Positions 36,030-45,282 of a stretch of DNA of 64,000 bases are shown piece after piece (position 1 is the stretch's first letter; each line of letters begins with the position of its first letter). The DNA comes from Solobacterium sp. GTDB lineage: Bacteria > Bacillota_I > Bacilli_A > Erysipelotrichales > Erysipelotrichaceae. The translations under genes were made by a program, and so were the position numbers. The stretch is from positions 33,272 through 97,271 of the forward strand of contig JAFYGX010000145.1 of the NCBI GenBank assembly GCA_017543025.1. The letters are read 5' to 3'. Under the pieces are notes generated by a model that was not told the origin of the DNA, did no database searches, and was given only the letters and a program-made list of their open reading frames with translations.

Positions 36030-36514
36030 AACGGATCTTTTCCGTGCTTGTTGAAAACCGGTCCGGCGTTCTGAGCAAGGTTTCCGGACTGTTCGCAAGA
36101 CGAAGCTTCAACATTGAGTCGCTTGCGGTCGGTGAAACAAATGATCCGGAAGTTTCCTGCATGACGATCGTATCGAACGGCAGCGCACAGACGATGGAGC
36201 AGATCGAAAAACAGCTGAACAAGAAGCTGGATGTAATCAAGATCAAAAGCTTTGAAAACTGGCAGAGCGTGACCAGAGAACTCATTCTGATTAAGCTCCG
36301 CTACAATAAATCGAACCGGGAAGAGATTCTGAGCATCTGCACGCTTGCCAATGCGCAGGTGGTGGATGCGGGCAAGCGCACCATGATGATTCAGATGTGC
36401 GATACCCCGGAAAAGGTACAGATGCTGCTGGACCTTCTCGCAGGCATCAGTATCGTGGAAGTGGCGCGGACCGGAACGCTGGCCCTGCAGCGCTGCATGG
36501 ATACGGAAAAATAA
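36026..36514 (+). CDS. ilvN: Acetolactate synthase regulatory subunit
   Basis: The 162-residue protein has an N-terminal ACT domain (FSVLVENRSGVLSKVSGLFARR, split here for length) and the C-terminal ALS_ss_C domain. It binds the catalytic subunit encoded just upstream (ATGA overlap) and normally confers feedback inhibition by valine. It ends with a terminator that includes its stop codon. A paralogue at 41921 accompanies the second IlvB. Confidence 0.94.
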   Translation: MKRIFSVLVENRSGVLSKVSGLFARRSFNIESLAVGETNDPEVSCMTIVSNGSAQTMEQIEKQLNKKLDVIKIKSFENWQSVTRELILIKLRYNKSNREEILSICTLANAQVVDAGKRTMMIQMCDTPEKVQMLLDLLAGISIVEVARTGTLALQRCMDTEK

Positions 36515-36534
36515 CGGAACTCCGTTATTTTTTT
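36511..36534 (+). terminator. Terminator of the leu-ilv operon
   Basis: ATAACGGA and TCCGTTAT form a perfect 8-base stem (36511-36528) with a 2-base apex, followed by T6. The stop codon TAA (36512-36514) is inside the stem. Confidence 0.8.
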
Positions 36535-36576
36535 CGGCCATGCCGGGGTCTGGCTGCGGCATAACGCATGAGCTGT

Positions 36577-36864
36577 TCAGCTCATCATCTGCGGACGGTC
36601 GAAAACGTGGATGCCGATATTCAGTGCCTGATCGAGAACGATCAGGCAGGTGTAGTCAAGGCCGTTGCTGCAGCGGATCAGAAATCTCGCATTTTATGTA
36701 GTGTCCGAATCATTCAGAATTTCTGCCTTGTTTTCACAGGTCAGCGAAAGTACCGGAATTCCGGCACTCTTTACCAGAAGTTCATGAGCGGCTTCCGGAT
36801 GTGCCGCAAGAAAGCGGGAGAAGGTTCTGCGAAGCCGGGTAAGATACTGATAATCTGTATGCAT
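36577..36864 (-). pseudogene. Short gene interrupted by one in-frame stop, function unknown
   Basis: On the minus strand a ribosome site (GAAAGGA) precedes MHTDYQYLTRLRRTFSRF. The frame runs 56 codons, meets a TAA, then continues 38 codons (NARFLIRCSNGLDYT...) to a natural stop. Codon use looks alike on both sides of the TAA, suggesting a recent nonsense mutation in a 95-residue protein, or a real 56-residue protein. I do not recognise the family. Confidence 0.4.
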
Positions 36865-37012
36865 AAGTTTTTTCCTTTCTGTATCTGTTTATTGATACCC
36901 CCGGAAATCAGAAATCCCGAAAAAATATTTTCCGTTGTCGTTTTCCTCACGGATCACCCGGAGAAGAGACAAAGAATGAAAAAACTTTCAGAAAATAATC
37001 TGCTTTGTTTTG

Positions 37013-37041
37013 TTTACAAATGAAACCGGAAAGGTTACTAT
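37013..37041 (+). promoter_or_regulatory. Promoter of the ilvA T-box transcript
   Basis: TTTACA (37013-37018), 17-base spacer, TACTAT (37036-37041), directly upstream of the T-box leader. Confidence 0.55.
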
Positions 37042-37049
37042 TTTCTCAA

Positions 37050-37315
37050 TACAAAAATGCGCGCAACGGGGAGTGGTGAGGAAAGCACCCGGATCAGAGA
37101 GCTGTCGGCAGGTGAAAGACAGTTCCGGAGTTCCAAGCAGATCACCCCGCAGCAGATTCGCTGAACCGGATCAGTAAGCGAATACGGCAAGGCACCGTTA
37201 TCAGAGCCTGCGGGTTGACTGACCCGGCAAAGTGGCTGTTTACCAGCAACAGGAGTGGTACCGCGGAAGTGTGTTGTGCTTTCGTCTCTTGCGGAGATGA
37301 AGGCTTTTATTTTTC
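37050..37315 (+). ncRNA. T-box leader, isoleucine specifier (AUC)
   Basis: The T-box core TGGTACCGCGG is at 37256-37266. The terminator is CTTTCGTCTC (37279-37288) with GGAGATGAAGG and a following T-rich tract. The base of stem I pairs CGGGG (37067-37071) with CCCCG (37145-37149); the triplet directly before ACCCC is ATC (37141-37143), an isoleucine codon followed by a purine. It matches in position the CTC of the leuA leader. Uncharged tRNA-Ile would activate ilvA, the first step of isoleucine synthesis. Confidence 0.9.
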
Positions 37316-37326
37316 AGGAGAAAGCT

Positions 37327-38532
37327 ATGCTTACATTGGACAGGATTTATCAGGCGTCATACACATTGAAGGAAGTTGCGAGAAAAACAGATCTCATTGC
37401 GGCACAGAAGCTGTCGGAAGACGGAAATCTGTTTCTCAAGACGGAAAACCTTCAGATTACCGGAAGCTTCAAGGTGCGGGGAGCGTACTTCAAAATCTCC
37501 CAGCTGAGCGAAGAGGAAAAGAAACGCGGCATTGTCGCCTGCTCCGCCGGCAACCATGCACAGGGCGTAGCGCTGGCAGCACACCGTATGGGCATCCGGG
37601 CAGTCGTCTGTATGCCGGACAGTGCGCCGATCATGAAGATCGAAAGCACAAAAGCGCTTGGTGCAGAGGTCTGTCTCGTGAAGGGAACCTACGATGATGC
37701 GCATGACAGGGCTGTCGAACTGCAGAAGGAAACCGGCATGACCTTCATTCATCCGTATGACGATGAAGATGTGATTGCCGGACAGGGAACGATCGGTCTT
37801 GAGATTCTCGAGCAGCTGAGTGATGCCGAGGCTGTGATCGTACCGATCGGAGGCGGCGGACTGATTGCCGGCGTTGCATATGCAATCAAACGGCTGTGTC
37901 CTTCCTGCAAGGTATATGGCGTTCAGTCGAAAGGCGCTCCGTCCATGTATGAATCGTTCGTAAATAACGAACGGAAGGTTCTGGAGAGTGTTTCTACATT
38001 CGCAGACGGAATTGCAGTAAAGAGTCCGGGTGAGCTGACCTTTGATCTCATCCGGAAGTATGTCGACGACATTGTTACGGTCAGTGAAGATGAAACGGCA
38101 GCGGCGATCCTGGCGCTGATTGAAAAGCAGAAACTGATCGCGGAAGGTGCCGGAGCGGTATCAGTGGCAGCAGCCCTGTTTGAGAAGGTTCCGGTACGGG
38201 GAAAGAAAACGGTATGTCTGGTCTCGGGCGGAAATATCGATGTCAACATTCTCTCCCGCGTCATCACCAGAGGCCTGATCATGGGCGGACGCAATACGAC
38301 GCTTTCCATCGCGCTTACAGATAAACCGGGTCAGCTTCTGATTGTCAGTGAGATTGTCGCCTCCTGCGGCGCCAATGTCGTATCCGTGGATTATGACCGC
38401 AGTGACCGCAATATGGCAATCAACGACTGCTATCTGAGACTCGGGCTTGAGACCCGTGACAGGGATCAGATCAATGACATCATCAAACGGCTCAAAGCGG
38501 CAGGCTTTGAACGGATTATGGAATTTTCATAA
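37327..38532 (+). CDS. ilvA: Threonine ammonia-lyase (threonine deaminase)
   Basis: I start at MLTLDRIYQAS, 6 bases after AGGAG. The 401-residue PLP enzyme has the Schiff-base lysine in TGSFKVRGA, the glycine loop PIGGGGLIAG and the SAGNHAQGVA substrate loop. It ends with a single ACT-like domain (TLSIALTDKPGQL onward), the form typical of clostridial/Thermotoga-type enzymes with one short regulatory domain. It makes 2-oxobutanoate and ammonia from threonine. The isoleucine T-box upstream confirms a biosynthetic role. ridA follows 14 bases later. Confidence 0.95.
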   Translation: MLTLDRIYQASYTLKEVARKTDLIAAQKLSEDGNLFLKTENLQITGSFKVRGAYFKISQLSEEEKKRGIVACSAGNHAQGVALAAHRMGIRAVVCMPDSAPIMKIESTKALGAEVCLVKGTYDDAHDRAVELQKETGMTFIHPYDDEDVIAGQGTIGLEILEQLSDAEAVIVPIGGGGLIAGVAYAIKRLCPSCKVYGVQSKGAPSMYESFVNNERKVLESVSTFADGIAVKSPGELTFDLIRKYVDDIVTVSEDETAAAILALIEKQKLIAEGAGAVSVAAALFEKVPVRGKKTVCLVSGGNIDVNILSRVITRGLIMGGRNTTLSIALTDKPGQLLIVSEIVASCGANVVSVDYDRSDRNMAINDCYLRLGLETRDRDQINDIIKRLKAAGFERIMEFS

Positions 38533-38546
38533 GAAGGAGAACTCAG

Positions 38547-38927
38547 ATGTTTAAGGAAATCAGTACAGCGAACGCTCCGGCTGCAGTCGGACCGTATTCC
38601 CAGGCAATTGCCGTCGGACAGTTTATCTTCGCAAGCGGTCAGATTCCGCTTGATCCGGAAACACAGACCATAAAAGGCGAAACTGCCGCAGAACAGGCTG
38701 AGCAGGTATTTGCCAACATCGAAGCAGTTCTGAAGGAAGCTGGCGCATCGATGAATGATGTTGTGAAAAGCACGGTATTCCTGACTGATCTCAAAGACTT
38801 CTCAGCCGTGAACGAGGTCTACGCATCACACTTTGCAAAGCCCTTTCCGGCACGTTCCTGTGTCGAGGTAAGCTCCCTTCCCAAAGGGGCGAAAGTGGAA
38901 TGTGAAGTCATTGCGGTAAAACCGTAA
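38547..38927 (+). CDS. ridA: 2-iminobutanoate/2-iminopropanoate deaminase
   Basis: The 126-residue protein has the RidA/YjgF signatures GPYSQAI, FASGQIPLDP, STVFLTDLKDF and the substrate-binding arginine in FPARSCVEVSSLPKGA. It hydrolyses the reactive enamine/imine released by PLP enzymes such as IlvA, encoded directly upstream in the same T-box-controlled transcript. Confidence 0.96.
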   Translation: MFKEISTANAPAAVGPYSQAIAVGQFIFASGQIPLDPETQTIKGETAAEQAEQVFANIEAVLKEAGASMNDVVKSTVFLTDLKDFSAVNEVYASHFAKPFPARSCVEVSSLPKGAKVECEVIAVKP

Positions 38928-38934
38928 AAAAAGC

Positions 38935-38957
38935 CCGGTGTCTAAAGTACACCGGAC
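38935..38957 (-). terminator. Hairpin between ridA and the convergent ATPase gene
   Basis: CCGGTGT and ACACCGG form a 7-base stem. On the minus strand it is followed by GC and T7, so it is a good terminator for the DUF815 gene, whose TAG stop lies in the loop. It may also end ridA, with no T-run on that side. Confidence 0.65.
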
Positions 38958-40117
38958 CTGATCTGTTCGATAAACTGCTTTGCGGTCCGCGGGGTTCTTC
39001 CGCCAGCCCGTAACGCAAACGCTTCCGCACGTTCTTCCAGAAGCTGCGGATCTTCAAAGACCCCGTACCGTTTCGCCAGTTCGTGAATGATATGAAGGTA
39101 GCGGTCCTTATCCGGTTTCTGGAACGTGATAATGAGACCGAAGCGGGCAGACAGCGACAGGATTTCCTGGCGGGTGTCGTTCTCGTGCAGGTCATCGGAA
39201 AACCGGTCAGACGCCTTCTCCCGTACCAGATGGCGGCGGTTGGAGGTTGCGGCGATGATCGTATTGGAAGCCTGACGGGCAACGCTTCCTTCCAGAATCG
39301 CTTTAAGCGCTGCGAAGTTATCGTCTCCTTCGGCGAAGCTCAGATCATCAATGAAGAGAATGAACTTCAGAGGCTGCTCTGCAAGCTGCTCAAGAAGTGC
39401 GGGAATCCGGAACAGCTGATCCCGGCGGACTTCGACAAGCCGCAGGCCGCGGTGGTGGAATTCGTTGACAATGGCCTTAATGGTGCTGGATTTGCCGGTA
39501 CCGGCATCGCCATAGAGCAGAACGTTAACGGCAGGCCGGTTATCCAGCAGCGCATTCACATTCGCAATGACGCGCCTGCGCTCCGCTTCATAACCGGGCA
39601 GTTCGGACAGCCGCTGCGGATCGGGATAGCGAACCGGCTGTAATCCGTGTTCATCAAATGTGAACACATAATAGTCGGCATAGATTCCGTAACCGCATCG
39701 TGTAACCGCTTCCAGCCGGCGGACATAAGCCGGGCCAAGATCGCATTCAGATGTGTTCCAGCCGGCAAAGAGCGCTTTTGCAGGAAAACTGAACTGATCA
39801 AGTGTGACGGATGCGGCGCTGTTCAGTACCGCAAGCTCCTTTTCAAGCGCATCCGCGATCACATCACTCGTTCTGCCGGCCGCCTGAAGCCGGACTGCGG
39901 GATTGTCGCAGGAGAGTACTGCGTGCGAAAGATACTCGCTCCAGTTATCTCCGGTTTCAAACAGGGATGCTTCAAAGGATGCACATGCATTCAGGAATTC
40001 ATCCTCGTCTGCGGCATTGAGAAGTGAAACGAACTGCGATATGGTTCTGTCTTCCAGCAGACTGCGGAAGATGACCAGCGCCCTCATCTGCGAATGAAGG
40101 GTTTGAAGATGATTCAT
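38942..40117 (-). CDS. DUF815-family AAA ATPase
   Basis: The 391-residue protein has an N-terminal region of about 180 residues with no clear motifs, then an AAA module: Walker A GDAGTGKSS, Walker B FILFIDDLSF, and the sensor/arginine-finger region TSNRRHLVREKASDRF. This is the DUF815 pattern (E. coli relatives are uncharacterised). No substrate is known. It is inserted on the opposite strand inside a branched-chain amino acid locus, between ridA and ilvB2, and appears monocistronic. Upstream of its start only a weak GAGGTA ribosome site is seen. Confidence 0.88.
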   Translation of the reverse strand: MNHLQTLHSQMRALVIFRSLLEDRTISQFVSLLNAADEDEFLNACASFEASLFETGDNWSEYLSHAVLSCDNPAVRLQAAGRTSDVIADALEKELAVLNSAASVTLDQFSFPAKALFAGWNTSECDLGPAYVRRLEAVTRCGYGIYADYYVFTFDEHGLQPVRYPDPQRLSELPGYEAERRRVIANVNALLDNRPAVNVLLYGDAGTGKSSTIKAIVNEFHHRGLRLVEVRRDQLFRIPALLEQLAEQPLKFILFIDDLSFAEGDDNFAALKAILEGSVARQASNTIIAATSNRRHLVREKASDRFSDDLHENDTRQEILSLSARFGLIITFQKPDKDRYLHIIHELAKRYGVFEDPQLLEERAEAFALRAGGRTPRTAKQFIEQIRSGVL

Positions 40118-40236
40118 AGACGTTACCTCAACTCATATCAGAAACAAGTATATTCTATCTGCTGCCGGCTGCAGTAAAAATTCTGCAGAGGCAGGCATCT
40201 TGATACATGCATATCTAACGCAAAGGAGGACATTGA

Positions 40237-41919
40237 ATGAAACTCACAGGTTCCCAGATTTTTGTGGAAGTGCTCGCGGAACAGGGAGTTGATACGCTGT
40301 TCGGCTATCCGGGCGGAGCAGTGCTGAACCTTTATGATGAGCTCTACAGAAATCAGGACCGGATTACCCATTATATGACTGCACATGAGCAGGGGGCCTG
40401 CCATGCGGCAGACGGTTATGCCCGGGCAACCGGGAAGACAGGCGTGGTGCTGGCGACAAGCGGGCCCGGAGCCACGAATCTTGTGACCGGAATTGCGACG
40501 GCATATATGGACTCGGTTCCGCTGGTGGCGTTTACCGGAAACGTAGGAACGGCAGGGCTCGGCAAGGATTCGTTTCAGGAAGCGTATATTGAAGGAATCA
40601 CGATGCCGATTACCAAGCACAACTATACGGTGCGCCATGTCGAAGATCTTGCGGATATCATGCGGGATGCGTTCCGGATTGCCCAGAGCGGACGCAAGGG
40701 CCCGGTGCTTGTGGATATTCCGAAAGACATTACGGCAGCGTACTGTGAATTCTCACCGAAAGAACCGGTAACCCCGGATCGGAAAAAGGAATTCGATCCT
40801 TCGGCGGTAAAGACGGCTGCGGATCTTCTGAACGAAGCACAGCGGCCGATTATCTACTTCGGAGGCGGCGTGATTCTTTCCGGCGCCAATGAAGAACTGG
40901 CGGCGATCATGGAGAAGGCGGATATTCCGGCAACCTGGACGCTGATGGCCAAGGGAACACTGGCGGATGAAGACCCCCGCAATCTCGGTCTCATCGGCAT
41001 GCACGGATGCTATGCATCGAATAAGGCGATTGACAGTGCGGATGTCGTGCTGGCGGTCGGAACCAGATTTTCTGACCGGGTTGCGCTGAATCCGCGCAAA
41101 TTTGCGAGAGAGGCTTCGATCATCCATGTCGATATCGATGCCAGTGAAGTAGATAAGAATGTGCAGGCAGACTGCTCGGTAGTCGGTGACGCAAAGGATG
41201 TGCTCACCGCCATATGCGCGGCGCTGAAACCGGCAGTGCATCCGGAGTGGCGGGAGATGATCCGGAAATGGAAAGATGACGATTACACCCCGGATGACAG
41301 CGATACGGTGCTCAAACCGCACTGGATTCTGGAAACCGTTTCTGAGCTTGCCGGCGAAGACAGTATCTATGTAACGGATGTCGGCCAGCATCAGATGTGG
41401 TCTGCACAGTATCTGAAAAACGTCAGGCCGCGTCACTTCCTGACCAGCGGCGGCCTTGGCACGATGGGCTATGGCTATGGCGCAGCGATCGGAGCACAGA
41501 TCGCACACGGAAGAGATCAGCGGGTCATTCATCTGACCGGTGACGGCAGCTTTCATATGAACCTCAATGAGGCGGTGACAGCGGTAAGCTATGACCTGCC
41601 CATTATCACTGTAATCTTCAACAACCGGGTGCTCGGCATGGTGCGGCAATGGCAGACGCTGCTGTACGGAAAGCGGTATTCTTCCACGGATCCCGGACGG
41701 AAGACCAATTACGTTAAGCTTGCGGAAGGATTCGGCGCAAAAGGCTATCACTGTGAAACGCCTGCGGAATTTGAGACAGCGCTCCGGGATGCGCTGACAC
41801 AGAAGTGCCCGTGCTGGATCGAATGTGTGATTGACAAGGATGAAAAAGTGCTTCCGATGATTCCGGCGGGAGCCACCATTGAAGACATCATCCTGGCAGA
41901 CGGAAAGGAGGCGGAGTGA
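40237..41919 (+). CDS. ilvB: Acetolactate synthase large subunit, canonical copy
   Basis: The 560-residue protein has the canonical GYPGGA start region, catalytic Glu51 in TAHEQGACHAADGYARA, SGPGATNLVTG, and the ThDP motif TGDGSFHM...FNNRVLGMVRQWQ. AAAGGAGG precedes the ATG. It is the second ilvB in the window and much closer to textbook acetohydroxyacid synthase than the copy at 34395. With the IlvN-type subunit encoded one base downstream it forms the enzyme for valine and isoleucine synthesis, feeding IlvC and IlvD encoded next. Confidence 0.95.
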   Translation: MKLTGSQIFVEVLAEQGVDTLFGYPGGAVLNLYDELYRNQDRITHYMTAHEQGACHAADGYARATGKTGVVLATSGPGATNLVTGIATAYMDSVPLVAFTGNVGTAGLGKDSFQEAYIEGITMPITKHNYTVRHVEDLADIMRDAFRIAQSGRKGPVLVDIPKDITAAYCEFSPKEPVTPDRKKEFDPSAVKTAADLLNEAQRPIIYFGGGVILSGANEELAAIMEKADIPATWTLMAKGTLADEDPRNLGLIGMHGCYASNKAIDSADVVLAVGTRFSDRVALNPRKFAREASIIHVDIDASEVDKNVQADCSVVGDAKDVLTAICAALKPAVHPEWREMIRKWKDDDYTPDDSDTVLKPHWILETVSELAGEDSIYVTDVGQHQMWSAQYLKNVRPRHFLTSGGLGTMGYGYGAAIGAQIAHGRDQRVIHLTGDGSFHMNLNEAVTAVSYDLPIITVIFNNRVLGMVRQWQTLLYGKRYSSTDPGRKTNYVKLAEGFGAKGYHCETPAEFETALRDALTQKCPCWIECVIDKDEKVLPMIPAGATIEDIILADGKEAE

Positions 41920-41920
41920 G

Positions 41921-42409
41921 ATGGCAGAAAAGAATTACCCGCGTTCTGTGATCAGTATTCTGGTTGAAAACCATTACGGTGTACTGGCACGGATTTCCAG
42001 CCTCTTTAACCGGAGAAGCTTCAATATTGATTCGATTGCCGCAAGTGAGACGATTGACCCAGGTATTACACGGATCACGATTACCGTCCATGCGGACCAG
42101 AACACGCTGAAGCAGATGCTGCTGCAGACCGAACGGCTGGAAGAAGTAAAGAATGTATTCCTGCTGGATTCCAACAGCCTGCAGCGGGAACTGCTGCTGA
42201 TCAAGGTGGAGAGCGATCCGCTGCTGCTGCCTTCCCTGCGGGATATCGCAGGCGTATATAACGCAAAGATCATTGATCTCTCACCGGGAAGCCTCGTAAT
42301 GGAGCTGACCGGCAAGCCGGAAAAGATTGACGGATTTCTCAAGATGTTCGCAAACTACAACGTGCTGGAAATGTGCCGGACCGGCATTACCGCACTGAAC
42401 CGGGAATGA
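41921..42409 (+). CDS. ilvN: Acetolactate synthase regulatory subunit, second copy
   Basis: I start at MAEKNYPRSVISILVENHYG, one base after the ilvB stop. The 162-residue protein has an ACT domain and the ALS C-terminal domain, and partners the second IlvB. It shows the same core as the 36026 paralogue (LFxRRSFNI, followed by AxxET/GETNDP-type segments), consistent with an old duplication of the ilvBN pair. Confidence 0.94.
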   Translation: MAEKNYPRSVISILVENHYGVLARISSLFNRRSFNIDSIAASETIDPGITRITITVHADQNTLKQMLLQTERLEEVKNVFLLDSNSLQRELLLIKVESDPLLLPSLRDIAGVYNAKIIDLSPGSLVMELTGKPEKIDGFLKMFANYNVLEMCRTGITALNRE

Positions 42410-42566
42410 CAATCGTTCCATCAGCGGTCAATGACAGAAGAAAAAGTTGTATCATAAACAGCGTATGCATAGCCTGCGGCAGGCCGTAAGACAAACGCTG
42501 TGAAACAGAGCTTCAGATAACAGAAAGGCTGTCGCATACAGCTATCGCAAAAGAAGGAGAAAAAAT

Positions 42567-43580
42567 ATGGCGATCAAAAAGTATTATGATTCAGACTGCA
42601 ACCTTGGCGTACTTGACGGAAAAACCGTTGCTGTGATCGGTTTTGGTTCACAGGGACATGCGCATTCGGAAAATCTCGCAGAGAGCGGCGTTAATGTCGT
42701 TGTCGGCCTGAGAAAAGGAAGCGGCCATTGGGAGAAGGCTGAAAAGTTTGCGGAAACACATCCGAACTTCAAAGTCATGGATATTGAAAGCGCTGCGGAA
42801 GCAGGCGATGTTGTCATGATGCTTGTACCGGATGAAAGAGCTGCTGACATCTACAACAAGATGGTCGCTCCGCATATGAAGGAAGGCGATACACTCGCAT
42901 TTGCCCACGGCTTCAACATTCATTTCCAGTTCATCAAACCGGCAAAGAACCTCAATGTCATCATGATTGCGCCAAAAGGCCCGGGACATGTTGTCCGGTC
43001 TACTTACACCGAAGGTCAGGGCGTGCCTTCTCTGATCTGTATTGAACAGGATTACACCGGCAATGCGAAGGAAATCGCGCTTGCCTATGCATGCGGAATC
43101 GGTGCAGGCCGTGCAGGCATTCTGGAAACAACTTTCCGTGAGGAAACCGAGACCGATCTCTTCGGCGAACAGGCAGTTCTCTGCGGCGGCGTATGCGAAC
43201 TGATTCATGCCGGATTCGATACGCTGGTAGAAGCAGGCTATGCACCGGAGATGGCATATTTTGAAACCTGCCATGAGATGAAGCTCATTGTTGACCTCAT
43301 CAACAAAGGCGGCTTCGGACTGATGCGCTATTCCATTTCCAATACTGCAGAGTATGGTGATTACCGTACCGGCAAGCGTCTCATCACAGAAGAGACCAGA
43401 AAGGAAATGAAGAAGGTTCTGTCTGAAATTCAGGATGGCACCTTCGCAAGTGAATTCATGCAGGAGATGTCCAGCGGCCGTCAGGCGAAGTTCCTTACAA
43501 TGCGCAAGAAGGAAGCAGAGCATCCGATTGAAAAGGTCGGTGCAGAGCTCCGCAGTATGATGAGCTGGCTCAAGAAGTAA
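42567..43580 (+). CDS. ilvC: Ketol-acid reductoisomerase
   Basis: The 337-residue length is the short class I form. Motifs include [17 protein letters not shown] (dinucleotide binding), the [12 protein letters not shown] strand, and the C-terminal metal site with [13 protein letters not shown] and [12 protein letters not shown]. It isomerises and reduces acetolactate and acetohydroxybutyrate. It follows ilvN by 157 bases with a small GCCTG/CAGGC hairpin between, and AGAAGGAG before the start. Confidence 0.96.
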   Translation: MAIKKYYDSDCNLGVLDGKTVAVIGFGSQGHAHSENLAESGVNVVVGLRKGSGHWEKAEKFAETHPNFKVMDIESAAEAGDVVMMLVPDERAADIYNKMVAPHMKEGDTLAFAHGFNIHFQFIKPAKNLNVIMIAPKGPGHVVRSTYTEGQGVPSLICIEQDYTGNAKEIALAYACGIGAGRAGILETTFREETETDLFGEQAVLCGGVCELIHAGFDTLVEAGYAPEMAYFETCHEMKLIVDLINKGGFGLMRYSISNTAEYGDYRTGKRLITEETRKEMKKVLSEIQDGTFASEFMQEMSSGRQAKFLTMRKKEAEHPIEKVGAELRSMMSWLKK

Positions 43581-43602
43581 GCACCTGAGAAGGAGAATAC
43601 CA

Positions 43603-45261
43603 ATGCGCAGTGATAATGTCACAAAAGGCCCGGAACGCGCACCGAACCGCAGTCTGTTCTATGCAATGGGCTATACGAAGGAAGATCTCGAAAAACCGCT
43701 GATCGCCGTTGTATCTGCTCACAGTGATATCGTGCCGGGACATATGAATCTCGATAAGCTGACCGATGCGGTCAAGATGGGCATCGAAGCAGCCGGCGGA
43801 ACGCCGTTCATGGTTCCGGCAATCGGTGTATGCGATGGCATCGCTATGGGCCATATCGGAATGAAATATTCCCTTGCGAGCCGGGAACTGATTGCCGACA
43901 GTACGGAAACCATGGTGATGGCGCACCAGTTTGACGGTGCAGTCCTGATTCCGAACTGCGATAAGATCGTGCCGGGTATGGTGATGGCAGCTGTCCGGAT
44001 GGATATTCCCGCTGTGGTCTGCTCGGGCGGACCGATGCTGGCGGGCAGATATGACGGGCAGGAAGTCAGTCTTTCCAAGATGTTTGAAGCGGTCGGCGCA
44101 TATAAAGCCGGCATGATCAATGACGACAAACTGGAAGAATGTACGCAGAACTGCTGCCCGGGCTGCGGCTCCTGCAGCGGAATGTATACTGCGAACAGTA
44201 TGAACTGTCTCTGCGAGGCGATCGGAATCGCCCTTCCCGGAAACGGAACGATTCCGGCAGTATATGCAAAACGTCTGCAGCTGGGACGTAAAGCCGGCAA
44301 GGCAATCATGGCGATGGTGGAACAGGGCATCACAGCCCGCGATATCATCAACGAGCGCAGTATCCGCAATGCGCTGACCTGCGATATGGCGCTTGGCTGC
44401 AGTACGAATACCGTGCTTCATCTGCTTGCCATTGCCAGGGAAGCCGGGTTGGATCTTGATCTGAATGTATTCAATGAGATCAGTGCGAAGACACCGAATC
44501 TCTGTCATCTGGCTCCGGCCGGACCAACGCATATGCCGGATCTCTACGAAGCCGGCGGCATCCCTGCCGTACAGGCAGAGCTCGCCAAGAAGGGTCTGCT
44601 GGACCTGGATTGTCTTACGGTGACCGGAAAGACTGTGGGTGAGAATATCCGCGGAGCCAGGATTCTTGATGAGAAGGCAATCCGTCCGATTGACAATCCG
44701 TACAGTGAGACCGGCGGTCTGCAGATTCTCTTCGGAAATCTTGCACCGGATGGCTGCGTGGTAAAACGCAGTGCAGTCGCCCCGGAGATGCTGAAGCATT
44801 CCGGACCTGCCCGTGTATTCAACAGCGAAGATGATGCGATCAAATCAATCTATGAAGGAAAGATCGTACCGGGCGATGTAGTTGTCATCCGTTACGAAGG
44901 GCCGAAAGGCGGTCCCAGTATGCGGGAGATGCTGAACCCGACATCGGCGCTTGCCGGTATGAAGCTGGATACGACGGTTGCCCTGATTACAGACGGGCGT
45001 TTCTCCGGCGCAAGTCGCGGTGCTGCGATCGGTCATGTATGCCCGGAAGCGTGCGCTGACGGTCCGATCGGGCTTGTCGAAGAAGGCGATATCATTGAAA
45101 TTGATATCCCGAACGCTTCGGTAAACCTGAAGGTATCCGAGGAGGTGCTGGCAGCCCGCAAGGCGGCGCTTGTTAAGCCGGAACCAAACATCCGAACCGG
45201 ATGGCTTGGCCGGTACGCACGTCTTGTGGACGGGGCAAATCACGGCGCCGTGATGAAATAA
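43603..45261 (+). CDS. ilvD: Dihydroxyacid dehydratase
   Basis: The 552-residue protein has the iron-sulfur cysteines of Ilv[27 protein letters not shown] (read in parts) and a conserved [12 protein letters not shown], plus the C-terminal [14 protein letters not shown]. It dehydrates 2,3-dihydroxyacids to 2-oxoacids for valine, isoleucine and leucine. The oxygen-sensitive cluster type suits an anaerobe. It lies 22 bases after ilvC. Confidence 0.96.
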   Translation: MRSDNVTKGPERAPNRSLFYAMGYTKEDLEKPLIAVVSAHSDIVPGHMNLDKLTDAVKMGIEAAGGTPFMVPAIGVCDGIAMGHIGMKYSLASRELIADSTETMVMAHQFDGAVLIPNCDKIVPGMVMAAVRMDIPAVVCSGGPMLAGRYDGQEVSLSKMFEAVGAYKAGMINDDKLEECTQNCCPGCGSCSGMYTANSMNCLCEAIGIALPGNGTIPAVYAKRLQLGRKAGKAIMAMVEQGITARDIINERSIRNALTCDMALGCSTNTVLHLLAIAREAGLDLDLNVFNEISAKTPNLCHLAPAGPTHMPDLYEAGGIPAVQAELAKKGLLDLDCLTVTGKTVGENIRGARILDEKAIRPIDNPYSETGGLQILFGNLAPDGCVVKRSAVAPEMLKHSGPARVFNSEDDAIKSIYEGKIVPGDVVVIRYEGPKGGPSMREMLNPTSALAGMKLDTTVALITDGRFSGASRGAAIGHVCPEACADGPIGLVEEGDIIEIDIPNASVNLKVSEEVLAARKAALVKPEPNIRTGWLGRYARLVDGANHGAVMK

Positions 45262-45282
45262 AAAGCAGGAAGGAGCCTGAAG

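Noticed and set aside
36568..37023. Plus-strand 151-codon frame before the Ile T-box
   Set aside because: It overlaps the better-supported minus-strand broken gene and the promoter region, and its composition is not protein-like.
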